A DNA stretch of 64,000 nucleotides, taken from Microbacterium oxydans. GTDB taxonomy: Bacteria > Actinomycetota > Actinomycetes > Actinomycetales > Microbacteriaceae. The stretch is taken from positions 248,001 to 312,000 of the forward strand of contig NZ_JYIW01000026.1 of assembly GCF_000956525.1 (NCBI RefSeq), given 5' to 3'. The notes under the pieces are model-generated. The model made no database searches and was not told the DNA's origin. It saw only the letters and a list, made by a program, of their open reading frames with translations. The stretch's first letter is position 1. Every line of letters starts with the position of its first letter. A program made the position numbers and the translations under genes. Shown here one piece after another: positions 45,044 to 53,675 of the stretch.

Positions 45044-45901
45044 TTGCTGAGTAATTCTGCTGAATCTGCTGATTCCAACAGGGCTGACACGTCGTCCGTC
45101 TCGCCGGACAGGCTCGCGCGGGACAACATGCCGCTCGCCACGTTCCTCGCGGTCGAGAAGGCGCGGTCGGCGACCCACGTGGACATCGACGACCTGCTCT
45201 CCGCGGCACGACTGGGGCTGGCCCGCGCGGCGCTGACATACGACCCCGCTCGAGGCATCCCGTTCGGAGCGTTCGCGAGCAGCCAGATCAACTGGGCGAT
45301 GCTCTCGGAGATGCGACGGGCAGACCCCGCAGGCGAGCGTGCGCGCGACAAGATCGAGCGGCTCCGGGTCGCGGAGGAGACGGTGCTGGCGCGCACGGGG
45401 CGTGCGGCGACGGTCGCCGAACTCGCGAGAGAGTCCGGCCTCACGGTCGACGGAGTGACCGAGATGCGTCGGCTCGACGGGATGGTGCGGACTGCGACGA
45501 GCTTCGAGGAGCACTTCGATCTCGAGACCGGCCGCCAGGCGGTGGACCTCACTGACAGCGTGATCCTTCCGGAGTACGCGGTCGAGCAGTCCGAGACCCG
45601 GGCCATGGTCAACCGGATCGTGGATGCGCTTCCGGCGGCGATGCAGAACGTCGTCCGCGGCATCTACCTGGAAGACCGAATGGTCAAGGATCTCGCGGAA
45701 GAGCTGCAGGTCAGCCATGCCTACGTCTCGAAGCTGCGCTCCCGCGGACTCATGCTGATGCGCGAGGCCATGGATGCCTGGGAGAACGGGACCGCGGGCG
45801 ACCGATCCACCGCGGCGAAGGCCGAGTTCTTCGAGACGCTCTTCGGGCCGGGCAGAGGCGACAGGAGCGACGCATCGGCGCAGCTCCTCGCCGTGGTGTG
45901 A
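45044..45901 (+). CDS. FliA-like flagellar sigma factor
   Basis: This 285-residue sigma-70 family protein has region 2 (DIDDLLSAARLGLARAALTY then DPARGIPFGAFA, about residues 48-80), region 3 (RAATVAELARESGLTVDGV) and region 4 with a helix-turn-helix (VKDLAEELQVSHAYVSKLRS, near 224-243). No region 1.1 is present. Its location at the head of the flagellar cluster suggests a FliA/SigD role, recognising the promoters described below. It starts at TTG 45044: GGAG (45035-45038) with a 5-base spacer supports this unusual codon. No anti-sigma factor FlgM is in the window. Confidence 0.85.
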   Translation: MLSNSAESADSNRADTSSVSPDRLARDNMPLATFLAVEKARSATHVDIDDLLSAARLGLARAALTYDPARGIPFGAFASSQINWAMLSEMRRADPAGERARDKIERLRVAEETVLARTGRAATVAELARESGLTVDGVTEMRRLDGMVRTATSFEEHFDLETGRQAVDLTDSVILPEYAVEQSETRAMVNRIVDALPAAMQNVVRGIYLEDRMVKDLAEELQVSHAYVSKLRSRGLMLMREAMDAWENGTAGDRSTAAKAEFFETLFGPGRGDRSDASAQLLAVV

Positions 45902-45929
45902 CACGACCCTCGGAATCTTGCGCACCGGT

Positions 45930-45960
45930 GGTTACGCCGGCCCCGCCTGTCGCGAATGTC
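45930..45960 (+). promoter_or_regulatory. Flagellar promoter motif upstream of fliC
   Basis: GGTTAC (45930-45935), 16 bases, then GCGAATGTC (45952-45960). The same pattern occurs before flgB, flbD and fliP. It is probably read by the flagellar sigma factor. Confidence 0.7.
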
Positions 45961-45966
45961 GGATGT

Positions 45967-46011
45967 GCAGGCCCACGGATGGGCCCGCATTCGGTCCCAT
46001 AACCACGGAGG
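45967..46011 (+). promoter_or_regulatory. fliC leader hairpin and second GGA site
   Basis: GGCCC-ACGGAT-GGGCC (45970-45985) forms a stem that extends by a G-C and C-G pair past a mismatch (from 45967 to 45988). ACGGA recurs at 46005-46009, overlapping the GGAGG Shine-Dalgarno (46007-46011). This arrangement resembles CsrA control of flagellin. Confidence 0.55.
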
Positions 46012-46017
46012 ATATTC

Positions 46018-46878
46018 ATGGGTCTTCAGATCGCAACCAACGTCAGTGCGCTCAACTCGTACCGCAACCTGTCCGCCAACCAGAACGACGTCTCGAAGTC
46101 GCTCGAGAAGCTCTCGAGCGGCCTGCGCATCAACCGCGCAGCCGACGACGCCGCCGGCCTGGCCATCTCCGAGGGCCTGCGCTCGCAGGTCAACGGCCTG
46201 AACGTCGCAGCCCGCAACGCGCAGGACGGTATCTCGGTGATCCAGACCGCAGAAGGCGCGCTGACCGAGGTCCACTCCATCCTGCAGCGTGTCCGCGACC
46301 TCGCGGTCCAGGCAGGATCCGACTCCAACAACGTCGACTCCCGCAAGGCCATCACCACCGAGGTGACCCAGCTCGTCGACGAGCTCACGCGTATCTCCGA
46401 CACCACGAACTTCAACGGCATCAAGCTGCTGGATGCTTCGGCCGGTGCTGCGGGCGACGGCGTGCTGAGCTTCCAGGTCGGTGCCGACGGCGCTGCCTCG
46501 AGCCAGATCTCGGTGAACCTCGGTTCCGCCGACATCAAGACGCTCGCGGCAGACCTCAAGACCGCCATCGTCACCACCGATGGATTCGCGACCCCCACCC
46601 TGGCGGCTGCGACCATCACCACGGTCGACACGGCGATCAAGAGCGTCTCCTCGGCTCGCGCCGACCTCGGTGCGGTGCAGAACCGCTTCGAGTCGACGAT
46701 CAACTCGCTGCAGGTCTCGGCCGAGAACCTGTCTGCTGCGAAGAGCCGCATCGCCGACACCGACATGGCGGCCGAGATGGTCAAGTACACCGCTGCGAAC
46801 ATCCTGCAGCAGGCCGGCACCGCCATGCTCGCGCAGGCCAACCAGTCGGGCCAGGGCGTCCTGCAGCTGCTCCGTTGA
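46018..46878 (+). CDS. fliC: Flagellin
   Basis: This 286-residue protein forms the flagellar filament. The N-terminal D0/D1 part (MGLQIATNVSALNSYRNLSA, then LEKLSSGLRINRAADDAAGL) and the C-terminal part (SRIADTDMAAEMVKYTAANI, ending GQGVLQLLR) are strongly conserved. The central domain is short, about 90 residues, so the filament surface is compact. GGAGG precedes ATG 46018 by 6 bases. A strong terminator follows, so fliC is probably transcribed alone at a high level. Confidence 0.97.
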   Translation: MGLQIATNVSALNSYRNLSANQNDVSKSLEKLSSGLRINRAADDAAGLAISEGLRSQVNGLNVAARNAQDGISVIQTAEGALTEVHSILQRVRDLAVQAGSDSNNVDSRKAITTEVTQLVDELTRISDTTNFNGIKLLDASAGAAGDGVLSFQVGADGAASSQISVNLGSADIKTLAADLKTAIVTTDGFATPTLAAATITTVDTAIKSVSSARADLGAVQNRFESTINSLQVSAENLSAAKSRIADTDMAAEMVKYTAANILQQAGTAMLAQANQSGQGVLQLLR

Positions 46879-46901
46879 GTCGCTGCGCCTGAGGCGCGCT
46901 C

Positions 46902-46935
46902 GGCGCCCGGGCGGGGTGATCTCCGCCCGGGCGCC
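46902..46935 (+). terminator. Terminator after fliC
   Basis: GGCGCCCGGGCGG-GGTGATCT-CCGCCCGGGCGCC is a perfect 13-bp stem, followed by TTCCTGT. Confidence 0.92.
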
Positions 46936-46994
46936 TTCCTGTAGGACAACTCGACCCGCATCGCACAGACAGATCGCACAGAAGGCATCCGAGG

Positions 46995-48359
46995 ATGAAA
47001 CTCGACGGACTGGTATCAGGGCTCAAGACCGATGAGCTCATCACCGCGCTGATGGACGTCGCGGCGATCCCGAAGAAGCTGATCACGAACAAGATCACCG
47101 ATCGCGGCGCCATCATCACCAACCTGCAGTCGCTGAACAAGACGCTGCAGGACCTCGTCACGAAGGCGAAGACCGCGGCCGGTCAGACCTCGCTCGCAGC
47201 CTTCACCGCGACCGCGTCGTCCGAGAGCGTGACCGTCGTCGCCGGTGCCAGGGCCAGCGCCTTCTCGACGAGCATCGTCGTCGATGCCGTCGCGACCTCG
47301 CACTCGGTCATCACGGCTGCCGCCGGTGCCGAAGCCTGGGGCGGAGCATTCACCCTGGTCGCCTCCGACGGCACGCAGAAGTCGATCACCCCCGTGGGAG
47401 GCGCCCCGCAGGACCTGGCCAAGGCCATCAACGCGGCGAAGGCGGGCGTCACCGCCACCGTCGTCCCGGCAGGAACGGATGCCGACGGCAAGCCGCTCTC
47501 GCGCGTCCAGCTCACCGCCGTCGAGACCGGTGCGGCCGGTGCGTTCACGCTGCACCGCGGCACGGCTGCGGATGTCGCGGCCGGCACCGCCCCCGACGTC
47601 GCCACGGAACTCGGTGCCGCGGTCCTCACGCAGGGCGCCGACGCCGGCATCCGTCTGTTCGCCGGCACCGCAGCCGAGCAGACCCTGACCAGCGCCAGCA
47701 ACACCATCAGCATCGGCGAGGACATCGACGTCACCGTCACGAAGGCGAGTGCCGACCCGGTCGTCGTGTCCGTCGCGCTCGACGCCAAGGCGCAGACCAC
47801 GAAGGCCGAGACCTTCGTCAAGGAGATCGCCGCTCTGCTCGTCCGCATCGACAACGGCTCCAAGGCGACCGTCGGCGCCGTGGGGGAGAAGACCACGCTC
47901 GGCGTGTTCACCGGCGACAGCACGGTCCGCAATCTCCGCACGGCGTTGGCAGACGCGGTGCAGTACCCGGTCGACGGCGTCTCGCCCTCGACGATCGGCA
48001 TCTCGATCAGCGACAAGGGCGTGCTCTCCTTCGATGCGGAGAAGTTCGCCGCGGCGCTGGCCGACGACCCGGAGAAGACGCAGGCCGTGTTCGCGGGCCT
48101 CGCCGGACGCCTGGAGGCGGTCACGGACAAGTACTCCGACAAGTACGACGGGTTGCTGACGCAGCGGATCACCGGTCAGGAATCCGAGGTCAAGACGCTC
48201 AAGACCCAGGTGGAGCGGTGGGACATCCGGCTCGAGCAGCGCAGAGCGACACTCGAGCGCACCTACTCGCAGCTGGAGGTGCAGCTCTCGAAGCTGCAGT
48301 CCCAGTCGTCCTGGCTCGCCTCGCAGCTCGCAGGGCTCACGCCGACCTCGTCGTCGTGA
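46995..48359 (+). CDS. fliD: Flagellar filament cap protein FliD
   Basis: This 454-residue protein caps the growing filament and helps flagellin fold. MKLDGLVSGLKTDELITALM (residues 1-20) and the coiled N- and C-terminal ends are typical of FliD, along with a Thr/Ala/Val-rich beta middle (residues 70-260). The C-terminal coil spans about residues 385-440. AAGG lies 9 bases before ATG 46995. It is followed by fliS after 47 bases. No flagellar-type motif is seen upstream, so it may use another promoter or read-through from fliC. Confidence 0.92.
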   Translation: MKLDGLVSGLKTDELITALMDVAAIPKKLITNKITDRGAIITNLQSLNKTLQDLVTKAKTAAGQTSLAAFTATASSESVTVVAGARASAFSTSIVVDAVATSHSVITAAAGAEAWGGAFTLVASDGTQKSITPVGGAPQDLAKAINAAKAGVTATVVPAGTDADGKPLSRVQLTAVETGAAGAFTLHRGTAADVAAGTAPDVATELGAAVLTQGADAGIRLFAGTAAEQTLTSASNTISIGEDIDVTVTKASADPVVVSVALDAKAQTTKAETFVKEIAALLVRIDNGSKATVGAVGEKTTLGVFTGDSTVRNLRTALADAVQYPVDGVSPSTIGISISDKGVLSFDAEKFAAALADDPEKTQAVFAGLAGRLEAVTDKYSDKYDGLLTQRITGQESEVKTLKTQVERWDIRLEQRRATLERTYSQLEVQLSKLQSQSSWLASQLAGLTPTSSS

Positions 48360-48406
48360 CCCAGCTGACCCTCATCACCGCTCGCACTCGCTAGGAGACC
48401 CCGACG

Positions 48407-48820
48407 ATGCCTCTCACCTCGCTCGAACGCGCGAAGCAGCAGTACCTCCAGCAGCAGGTCGCATCGGCGTCGCCCGAGCGCCTGCTCACGATGCTCTACG
48501 ACCGACTGCTCGTGGACATCGATCGTGCGGCGGCAGCGCAGGATGCGTCCGACTGGACCGCGGCTGGCACCCAGCTGACCCACGCGCAGCAGATCGTGGC
48601 GGAGCTCAGCGCATCGCTGACGGATGCCTGGGACGGCGCTGCCGACCTGCGCGCGGTCTACACCTACCTGACCGGCCGCTTGATCGCGGCGAACATCTCA
48701 CGCGACCCGGCGGCCACCGCCGAGTGCCGCGAACTCATCGCGCCGCTGCGTGAGGCCTGGCACCAGGCCGCGGCGCTGACCTCGGCGACGGCGCCGGCGC
48801 CCGCCTCGGCGCTGGCCTGA
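48407..48820 (+). CDS. fliS: Flagellin export chaperone FliS
   Basis: This 137-residue helical protein has the FliS opening YLQQQVASASPERLLTMLYD (about residues 13-32), which binds the C-terminus of flagellin to prevent early polymerisation. A helix bundle with NISRDPAATAECRELIAPLR follows, and the C-terminus is Ala/Pro-rich. It lies between fliD and a small gene at the fliT position. Length and position match the family. Confidence 0.9.
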   Translation: MPLTSLERAKQQYLQQQVASASPERLLTMLYDRLLVDIDRAAAAQDASDWTAAGTQLTHAQQIVAELSASLTDAWDGAADLRAVYTYLTGRLIAANISRDPAATAECRELIAPLREAWHQAAALTSATAPAPASALA

Positions 48821-48825
48821 CGACC

Positions 48826-49104
48826 GTGCCGGAGAACCTCGCAGCCTGGCTGACCGTGCTCGACCAGTTCGAGCGAGCCCTGGATGCCGCAGACGAGCAG
48901 CTCGACCCCCAGCCGTTCGAGCCGCCGGCAGGGCCGGTCCCCGAAGAGCTGCGCGAGCGTGCCGAAGCAGTCCTCGCCCGCCAGCAGCTGATGATCGGCG
49001 GGCTGATGACCTCGAGGGCGAACGTCGCGCGCGAACTCGCGGCGTTGCGACGCGTGCCGACGAACCCGCAGGACACCCCGGCATACCTCGACGTCGAAGG
49101 CTGA
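48826..49104 (+). CDS. Small helical protein at the fliT position
   Basis: This 92-residue protein begins at GTG 48826, five bases after the fliS stop. It is predicted largely helical: LAAWLTVLDQFERALDAADE, then a Pro-rich link (LDPQPFEPPAGPVPEE), then a second helix with RAEAVLARQQLMIGG. No family motif can be named. Many clusters have the FliD chaperone FliT right after fliS, and size and composition are compatible with that role, but similarity to FliT is not visible. No clear ribosome site is seen, so translation may be coupled to fliS. Confidence 0.6.
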   Translation: MPENLAAWLTVLDQFERALDAADEQLDPQPFEPPAGPVPEELRERAEAVLARQQLMIGGLMTSRANVARELAALRRVPTNPQDTPAYLDVEG

Positions 49105-49127
49105 ACGGCGAATCGACGGAAGTCCTC

Positions 49128-49158
49128 GGTTACGGAATCGCGCCGCGTCGCGATAGTC
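49128..49158 (+). promoter_or_regulatory. Flagellar promoter motif upstream of flgB
   Basis: GGTTAC (49128-49133), 16 bases, then GCGATAGTC (49150-49158). It lies in the 124-base gap before flgB. Confidence 0.75.
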
Positions 49159-49163
49159 GACCA

Positions 49164-49199
49164 CGAGCACGGATCGCTCGACGATTGGCCACGGATCGG
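49164..49199 (+). promoter_or_regulatory. flgB leader hairpin with ACGGATC loop
   Basis: CGAGC-ACGGATC-GCTCG (49164-49180) is followed by a second ACGGATCGG (49191-49199). The fliP leader has almost the same sequence. Confidence 0.6.
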
Positions 49200-49228
49200 C
49201 TTCTCCATCAACCTCCCGGAGTGCCCTC

Positions 49229-49576
49229 GTGCTCGAGTCCGTCACCTCCTCCGCGCTGATCAGCGCGCTCGATGGTCTGGCGTTGCGTCAGCGTTCGATC
49301 GCAGACAACATCGCCAACATCAACACCCCCGGGTACCAGGCCAAGCGGGTGCAGTTCGAGGATGAGCTGCGTCGAGCCGTCGACGGTGGCTCAGGCACGG
49401 TCCAGGCGACCGTCGAGCGGTCGCTGGAGCCCACCCGGCTGAACGGCAACAACGTCAATCTGGACACCGAGACGCTGTCGAACATCGACACGGTGCTGCG
49501 GTTCCAGTTCGCCAGCCAGGCGATCGGCGGCCAGGCTGCCTCGATCACCAAGGCGATCGGTCAGGCGTCCGCATGA
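49229..49576 (+). CDS. flgB: Flagellar proximal rod protein FlgB
   Basis: This 115-residue rod protein has the family motif IADNIANINTPGYQAKRVQF (about residues 24-43) at the N-terminus and a helical C-terminus. It starts at GTG 49229, with GGAG (49218-49221) 7 bases before. It heads the long operon flgB to flgE, where most genes overlap. The stop overlaps the flgC ATG. Confidence 0.94.
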   Translation: MLESVTSSALISALDGLALRQRSIADNIANINTPGYQAKRVQFEDELRRAVDGGSGTVQATVERSLEPTRLNGNNVNLDTETLSNIDTVLRFQFASQAIGGQAASITKAIGQASA

Positions 49577-49965
49577 CCTTCGACGCGATCGGCATCGCCG
49601 GCACCGGGCTCAACGTCCACCGCAAGTGGCTGGACGCGCTGAGCGACAACATCGCCAACGTGAACACGGCGACCCCGGCCGGTGAGGGCGCGTTCCGCGA
49701 GAAGTTCGTCACCGTGAGAGCGGGGGCGGACGGGCAGGGCGTCTCCGTCGCCGGCGTCGTCGAGTCGGAAGCCGAAGCGAAGCTCGTCTACGACCCCGAG
49801 CATCCCTACGCGAACGAGGACGGCTACGTGCAGTACCCGAACGTCGAGCTCGGCGATCAGATGAGCATGCTGATCCTCGCGCAGCGCGGCTACGAGGCGA
49901 ACGCCGCCGTGGTCGACCGCGCCAAGACCACCTACGAGGCAGCGCTGCAGATCGGACGCAACTGA
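49573..49965 (+). CDS. flgC: Flagellar rod protein FlgC
   Basis: This 130-residue protein belongs to the rod/hook family: LDALSDNIANVNTATPAG near residue 21 and a C-terminal GYEANAAVVDRAKTTYEAAL helix. It follows flgB with a 4-base overlap. YVQYPNVELGDQMSMLI is typical of FlgC. Confidence 0.94.
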   Translation: MTFDAIGIAGTGLNVHRKWLDALSDNIANVNTATPAGEGAFREKFVTVRAGADGQGVSVAGVVESEAEAKLVYDPEHPYANEDGYVQYPNVELGDQMSMLILAQRGYEANAAVVDRAKTTYEAALQIGRN

Positions 49966-50285
49966 TGTCAACCCCGATCGACGCCATCTCCGCCGCAGGG
50001 GTCTCGCCGCTCGGCGCCCTCAGCTTCGAATCCGGCCCGGACGCCACGGGCTCCTCGACGGGTGCCGGAGCCTTCGCCACGTCGCTCTCCGGCGCGGTGG
50101 AGAATCTCCAGCAGCTGCAGTCGACCTCGAACGACCTCGCCGTGCAGGCCGTCACCGGCGATCTGCAGGACATCCACCAGGCCATGATCGCCTCCGCCCG
50201 TGCGGGCGTCACTCTCGACCTCGTCGTCGCCGTGCGTGACCGCAGCGTCTCCGCGTTCAACGAGATCATGCGGATGCAGGCCTGA
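49965..50285 (+). CDS. fliE: Flagellar hook-basal body protein FliE
   Basis: This 106-residue protein joins the MS ring to the rod. The C-terminal half, DIHQAMIASARAGVTLDLVV then RDRSVSAFNEIMRMQ, is the conserved FliE segment. The first half is Ser/Gly/Ala-rich and variable. The ATG shares one base with the flgC stop (TGATG). Confidence 0.9.
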   Translation: MSTPIDAISAAGVSPLGALSFESGPDATGSSTGAGAFATSLSGAVENLQQLQSTSNDLAVQAVTGDLQDIHQAMIASARAGVTLDLVVAVRDRSVSAFNEIMRMQA

Positions 50286-50287
50286 TC

Positions 50288-51925
50288 GTGCCGAAAGTGC
50301 TCACGAACTCGTTCGACCGCGTGAAGCTGATCGTCTCCGGCTTCTCGGTCGCCCAGCGCACGATCGCCATCATCGGGGTGGCGCTGCTCGTGATGGGTGC
50401 GATCGCGCTCGGCACGTGGCTGAGCAAGCCGCAGATGAGCCCCCTGTTCACCGGTCTCAGTGCGAGCGACGCCTCGGCGGTCGTCGAGCAGTTGAAGGCC
50501 GCCGGTGTCGGCTACGAGCTCACCGAGGGCGGCGCGACGATCCTCGTGCCGGACGATCAGGTGTACTCGCAGCGGCTCGCCGCAGCATCCGCCGGCCTCC
50601 CCGGTGACAGCAGCGAGGGGTACACGCTGCTCGACAAGATGGGCGTGACGGCGAGCGAGTTCCAGCAGTCGGTCACCTACAAGCGCGCGATCGAGGGCGA
50701 GCTCGCGAGCACGATCAGCGCGATGGACGGCATCTCGACGGCATCCGTGCAGCTCGCGATCCCCGAGGAGAGCGTCTTCGTCTCCGAGCAGCAGAGCCCG
50801 ACCGCGTCGGTGTTCGTGAAGACACGGAACAGCTCGACGCTGAGCGACGAGAAGATCGAGGCGATCATCCACCTCACGAGCGCCGCAGTGCCAGGCATGA
50901 CCCCGGAGGACGTCGCCGTCACCGACCAGAACGGCACGGTGCTCTCGGCGGTCGGCTCCGGCGTCACAGGCAGCTCGTCGAAGCAGGCGACCGAGCACGA
51001 GGCGCGGGTCGCCGCATCGGTGAGCCGGATGCTGGAGACCATCGTCGGACCGGGGAACGCCACGGTGACGGTCGCCGCCGATGTCGCGAACTCCACGTCG
51101 GAGCGCATGGACGAGACGTACACCGCACCGGAGGGCGACCTGCGGGCGAACGAGCAGACGAAGACCGAGAGCTACACCGGCGGCCAGGGCTCAGGCACGG
51201 GCGTGCTCGGTCCGGACAACATCGCGGTGCCGGGCGGCGCTGGCGATGGTTCCTACGAATCCGAGGAGACGTCGAGCAACAACGCCGTGAACAAGTCCAC
51301 CGAGAAGACGATCACGCCGGCGGGTGAGGTGACCCGTCAGACCGTGAGCATCGCGTTGAACCGCGGATCCGTGACGGGCGTGACCGCCGGCCAGGTGGAG
51401 GCGCTCGTCGCGTCAGCCGCCGGGATCGACGTGGAGCGCGGCGACACGATCGCTGTGGAGTTCGTCGAATTCGCGACCGGCGGCGCCACCGCTGCCCAGA
51501 CCGCGCTGCAGGCCGCCGAGGCCGAGCGCGCGGCGCAGTTCCAGCAGGAGCTGCTCCGCTCCGTGATCATCGGCGGGTCGATCCTGCTCGCGGTCATCAT
51601 CCTCGTGGTGTTCTTCTCGATCCGTCAGCGCATGAAGCGCCGGGTGCTGTACACCGAGGACGGACCGATCGAGTACCTGTCCACGTTGAGTGAGAACGAG
51701 GAGCAGAAGCTCAAGTCGCTCAAGGGGCTGCAGGACCGCGAGGCGATCACCGCTCCGTTGTTCCCGCAGGTCGCGCCGACGGCCCTGCTCGACATCGAGG
51801 AGGAGCCGGAGCTGGATCAGGTGCTCGTGGAGCGGCGACGTCGTGAGATCGACGACATCGCCAGGCGCGAGCCCCGAGCCACGGCCACTGCGCTGGCGAG
51901 CCTGATGGATGAGGCGACCGTATGA
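50288..51925 (+). CDS. fliF: Flagellar MS-ring protein FliF
   Basis: This 545-residue protein forms the MS ring in the cytoplasmic membrane. It has an N-terminal helix (IAIIGVALLVMGAIALGTWL, about residues 27-46), periplasmic-side YscJ-like domains (GLSASDASAVVEQLKAAGVG... and LPGDSSEGYTLLDKMG), and a second helix (VIIGGSILLAVIILVVFFSI, near 436-455). The tail after it would bind FliG. It starts at GTG 50288, and the stop overlaps the fliG ATG. Length matches the family. Confidence 0.95.
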   Translation: MPKVLTNSFDRVKLIVSGFSVAQRTIAIIGVALLVMGAIALGTWLSKPQMSPLFTGLSASDASAVVEQLKAAGVGYELTEGGATILVPDDQVYSQRLAAASAGLPGDSSEGYTLLDKMGVTASEFQQSVTYKRAIEGELASTISAMDGISTASVQLAIPEESVFVSEQQSPTASVFVKTRNSSTLSDEKIEAIIHLTSAAVPGMTPEDVAVTDQNGTVLSAVGSGVTGSSSKQATEHEARVAASVSRMLETIVGPGNATVTVAADVANSTSERMDETYTAPEGDLRANEQTKTESYTGGQGSGTGVLGPDNIAVPGGAGDGSYESEETSSNNAVNKSTEKTITPAGEVTRQTVSIALNRGSVTGVTAGQVEALVASAAGIDVERGDTIAVEFVEFATGGATAAQTALQAAEAERAAQFQQELLRSVIIGGSILLAVIILVVFFSIRQRMKRRVLYTEDGPIEYLSTLSENEEQKLKSLKGLQDREAITAPLFPQVAPTALLDIEEEPELDQVLVERRRREIDDIARREPRATATALASLMDEATV

Positions 51926-53001
51926 GCGCGCAGATCGACACGCCTGACACCAGGACGGATGCCGCGGAGCAGACCGTCGCCCCGGCGGCCGCGGTCGCGC
52001 TGGTCGAGATGACCGGGTTGCGCAAGGCGGCCATCGTGCTCCTGAACATGGACCGCGAGGCCGGCGCCGAGGTGCTCCGCCTCCTCGGCGAGGATCGATC
52101 CGAGCTGCTCGCCGCGGAACTCACGCAGCTCGGCGGCGTCGATCTTGCCTCGACAGCGCAGGCGCTCGGTGCGTTCAAGCGCATCGCGACCGGCGGATCG
52201 GTGCCCTCGCGTGGCGGCCAGGATCTCGCGACCGGACTGCTGGAGACCGCCTTCGGTCGTGAGAAGGCTGTGGGCATGGTCGGGCGGGTCATGTCGCAGG
52301 GTGCTGTGTCGTTCGACTTCCTCAACGCGGCCGACCCGGCGCAGCTCGCCACGATTCTGGAGGGCGAGCTGCCGACGACCGTCGCAGTGGTCCTCGCGAA
52401 CCTCCGAGCCGACCGTGCGGCCGCGGTGCTCACAGCGCTCCAGGACCCGCTGCGCACCGATGTCGCCCAGGCGATCGCGACCATGGGAACGGCGACGCAG
52501 GAGGCCATCTCGATCGTCGCCGACTCGCTGCGCTCGCGCACCGGCGTCTTCGCGATGCGCGACAACCACGAATCGATCGGCGGCGTGCAGCCCCTGGTCG
52601 AGATCATCAGCCGTTCCGACACCGCGCTCGAGAAGGCGCTGCTGGCGAGTCTGGAAGGACGCGATCTCGCCCTCGCTGAGGACATCCGCAGCCGGATGGT
52701 CACGTTCGCCGACTTCACGCGTCTCGAGGATCGCGATGCGCAGCGGGTGCTGCGCGGCATCGATCTGCGCGTGCTGGCTCTCGCGCTGAAGGGCGCGGAC
52801 GAGCAGATCACCGCGAAGGTCACCGGCAACATGACCGAGCGCAACCAGGAGAACCTCGCCGAGGAGGCGCGGGTGCTCGGCTCGGTGCGCGTGCGTCAGG
52901 TCGACGAGGCGCGTGCCGAGGTCGTGCGCATCATCCGTGAGCTCGAAGCCGCTGAGGAGATCACCATCTCCCGTGAGGACGAGGACGAGCTCATCGAATG
53001 A
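51922..53001 (+). CDS. fliG: Flagellar motor switch protein FliG
   Basis: This 359-residue protein forms the rotor ring that contacts the stator. GLRKAAIVLLNMDREAGAEV (about residues 32-51) opens the N-domain, and MVTFADFTRLEDRDAQRVLR (near 256-275) is the hinge and armadillo region. The usual EHPQ motif reads ELPT here. The charged C-terminal domain ends in a very acidic tail. It overlaps both fliF and fliH by four bases. Confidence 0.93.
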   Translation: MSAQIDTPDTRTDAAEQTVAPAAAVALVEMTGLRKAAIVLLNMDREAGAEVLRLLGEDRSELLAAELTQLGGVDLASTAQALGAFKRIATGGSVPSRGGQDLATGLLETAFGREKAVGMVGRVMSQGAVSFDFLNAADPAQLATILEGELPTTVAVVLANLRADRAAAVLTALQDPLRTDVAQAIATMGTATQEAISIVADSLRSRTGVFAMRDNHESIGGVQPLVEIISRSDTALEKALLASLEGRDLALAEDIRSRMVTFADFTRLEDRDAQRVLRGIDLRVLALALKGADEQITAKVTGNMTERNQENLAEEARVLGSVRVRQVDEARAEVVRIIRELEAAEEITISREDEDELIE

Positions 53002-53675
53002 CGCCATCCGACGCCTCCTTCACCGACACGGCCGTCGCCGGCACCGCCTTCACGCCGATGGTGGTGCCGCGAGTGGGTGAGACCCCGACCGATCTCCGCG
53101 GAGCGGCCGACCGGGCGCGGACGCGCGGCTATGCGGACGGCTTCGCGGAGGGGCGCCGAGCCGCGCTCGACGAAGCACTGGTGCAGCAGGCGGCTGACGA
53201 TGCTCGGATGCAGCAGCATCGCACGGCGTACCTCGCGCAGCGCGGGTCGGCACTGAGCGCGATGCAGGCGTCGGCCGCAGCGCTCGATCAGCGGATGGGC
53301 GAGCTCAGCATGCTCGCCGCCGACAGGATCGAGGAGCTCGCGCTCGAGCTCGCGACGGCGATCCTGGGCGTCGAGGTGTCGGACCCGGCGCGGTCGGCAG
53401 CGCACGCGCTGCGTCGCGCGCTCGCGGAGATGCCGGTCGAGCGGTGGACGCGGGTCGTGTTCAGCCCACAGGACGCTGCGATCCTGCGTGAGGACGAGGA
53501 TGCCGCGGCGGCCCTGCACGGCGTCCGGTTCGCCGAGTCGGATTCCGTCGACCCTGGCGGTGCGATCGTCGAGGTCGAGGACGGCGCCGTCGACACGCGC
53601 ATCGTGCAGGCGCTCGCCCGGGCGGGTGCGGCGCTCAGCGGTGGCGGCGGTCAGTCGGCGGAGGTGCTCGCGTGA
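52998..53675 (+). CDS. fliH: Flagellar export stator protein FliH
   Basis: This 225-residue protein holds the export ATPase FliI. Its N-terminus is variable; a helical Ala/Arg/Gln-rich middle (ADRARTRGYADGFAEGRRAA) carries the GxxxG-like spacing typical of FliH, and the C-terminal half has ELALELATAILGVEVSDPAR. Recognition is mainly from position between fliG and fliI plus these features. Confidence 0.85.
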   Translation: MTPSDASFTDTAVAGTAFTPMVVPRVGETPTDLRGAADRARTRGYADGFAEGRRAALDEALVQQAADDARMQQHRTAYLAQRGSALSAMQASAAALDQRMGELSMLAADRIEELALELATAILGVEVSDPARSAAHALRRALAEMPVERWTRVVFSPQDAAILREDEDAAAALHGVRFAESDSVDPGGAIVEVEDGAVDTRIVQALARAGAALSGGGGQSAEVLA

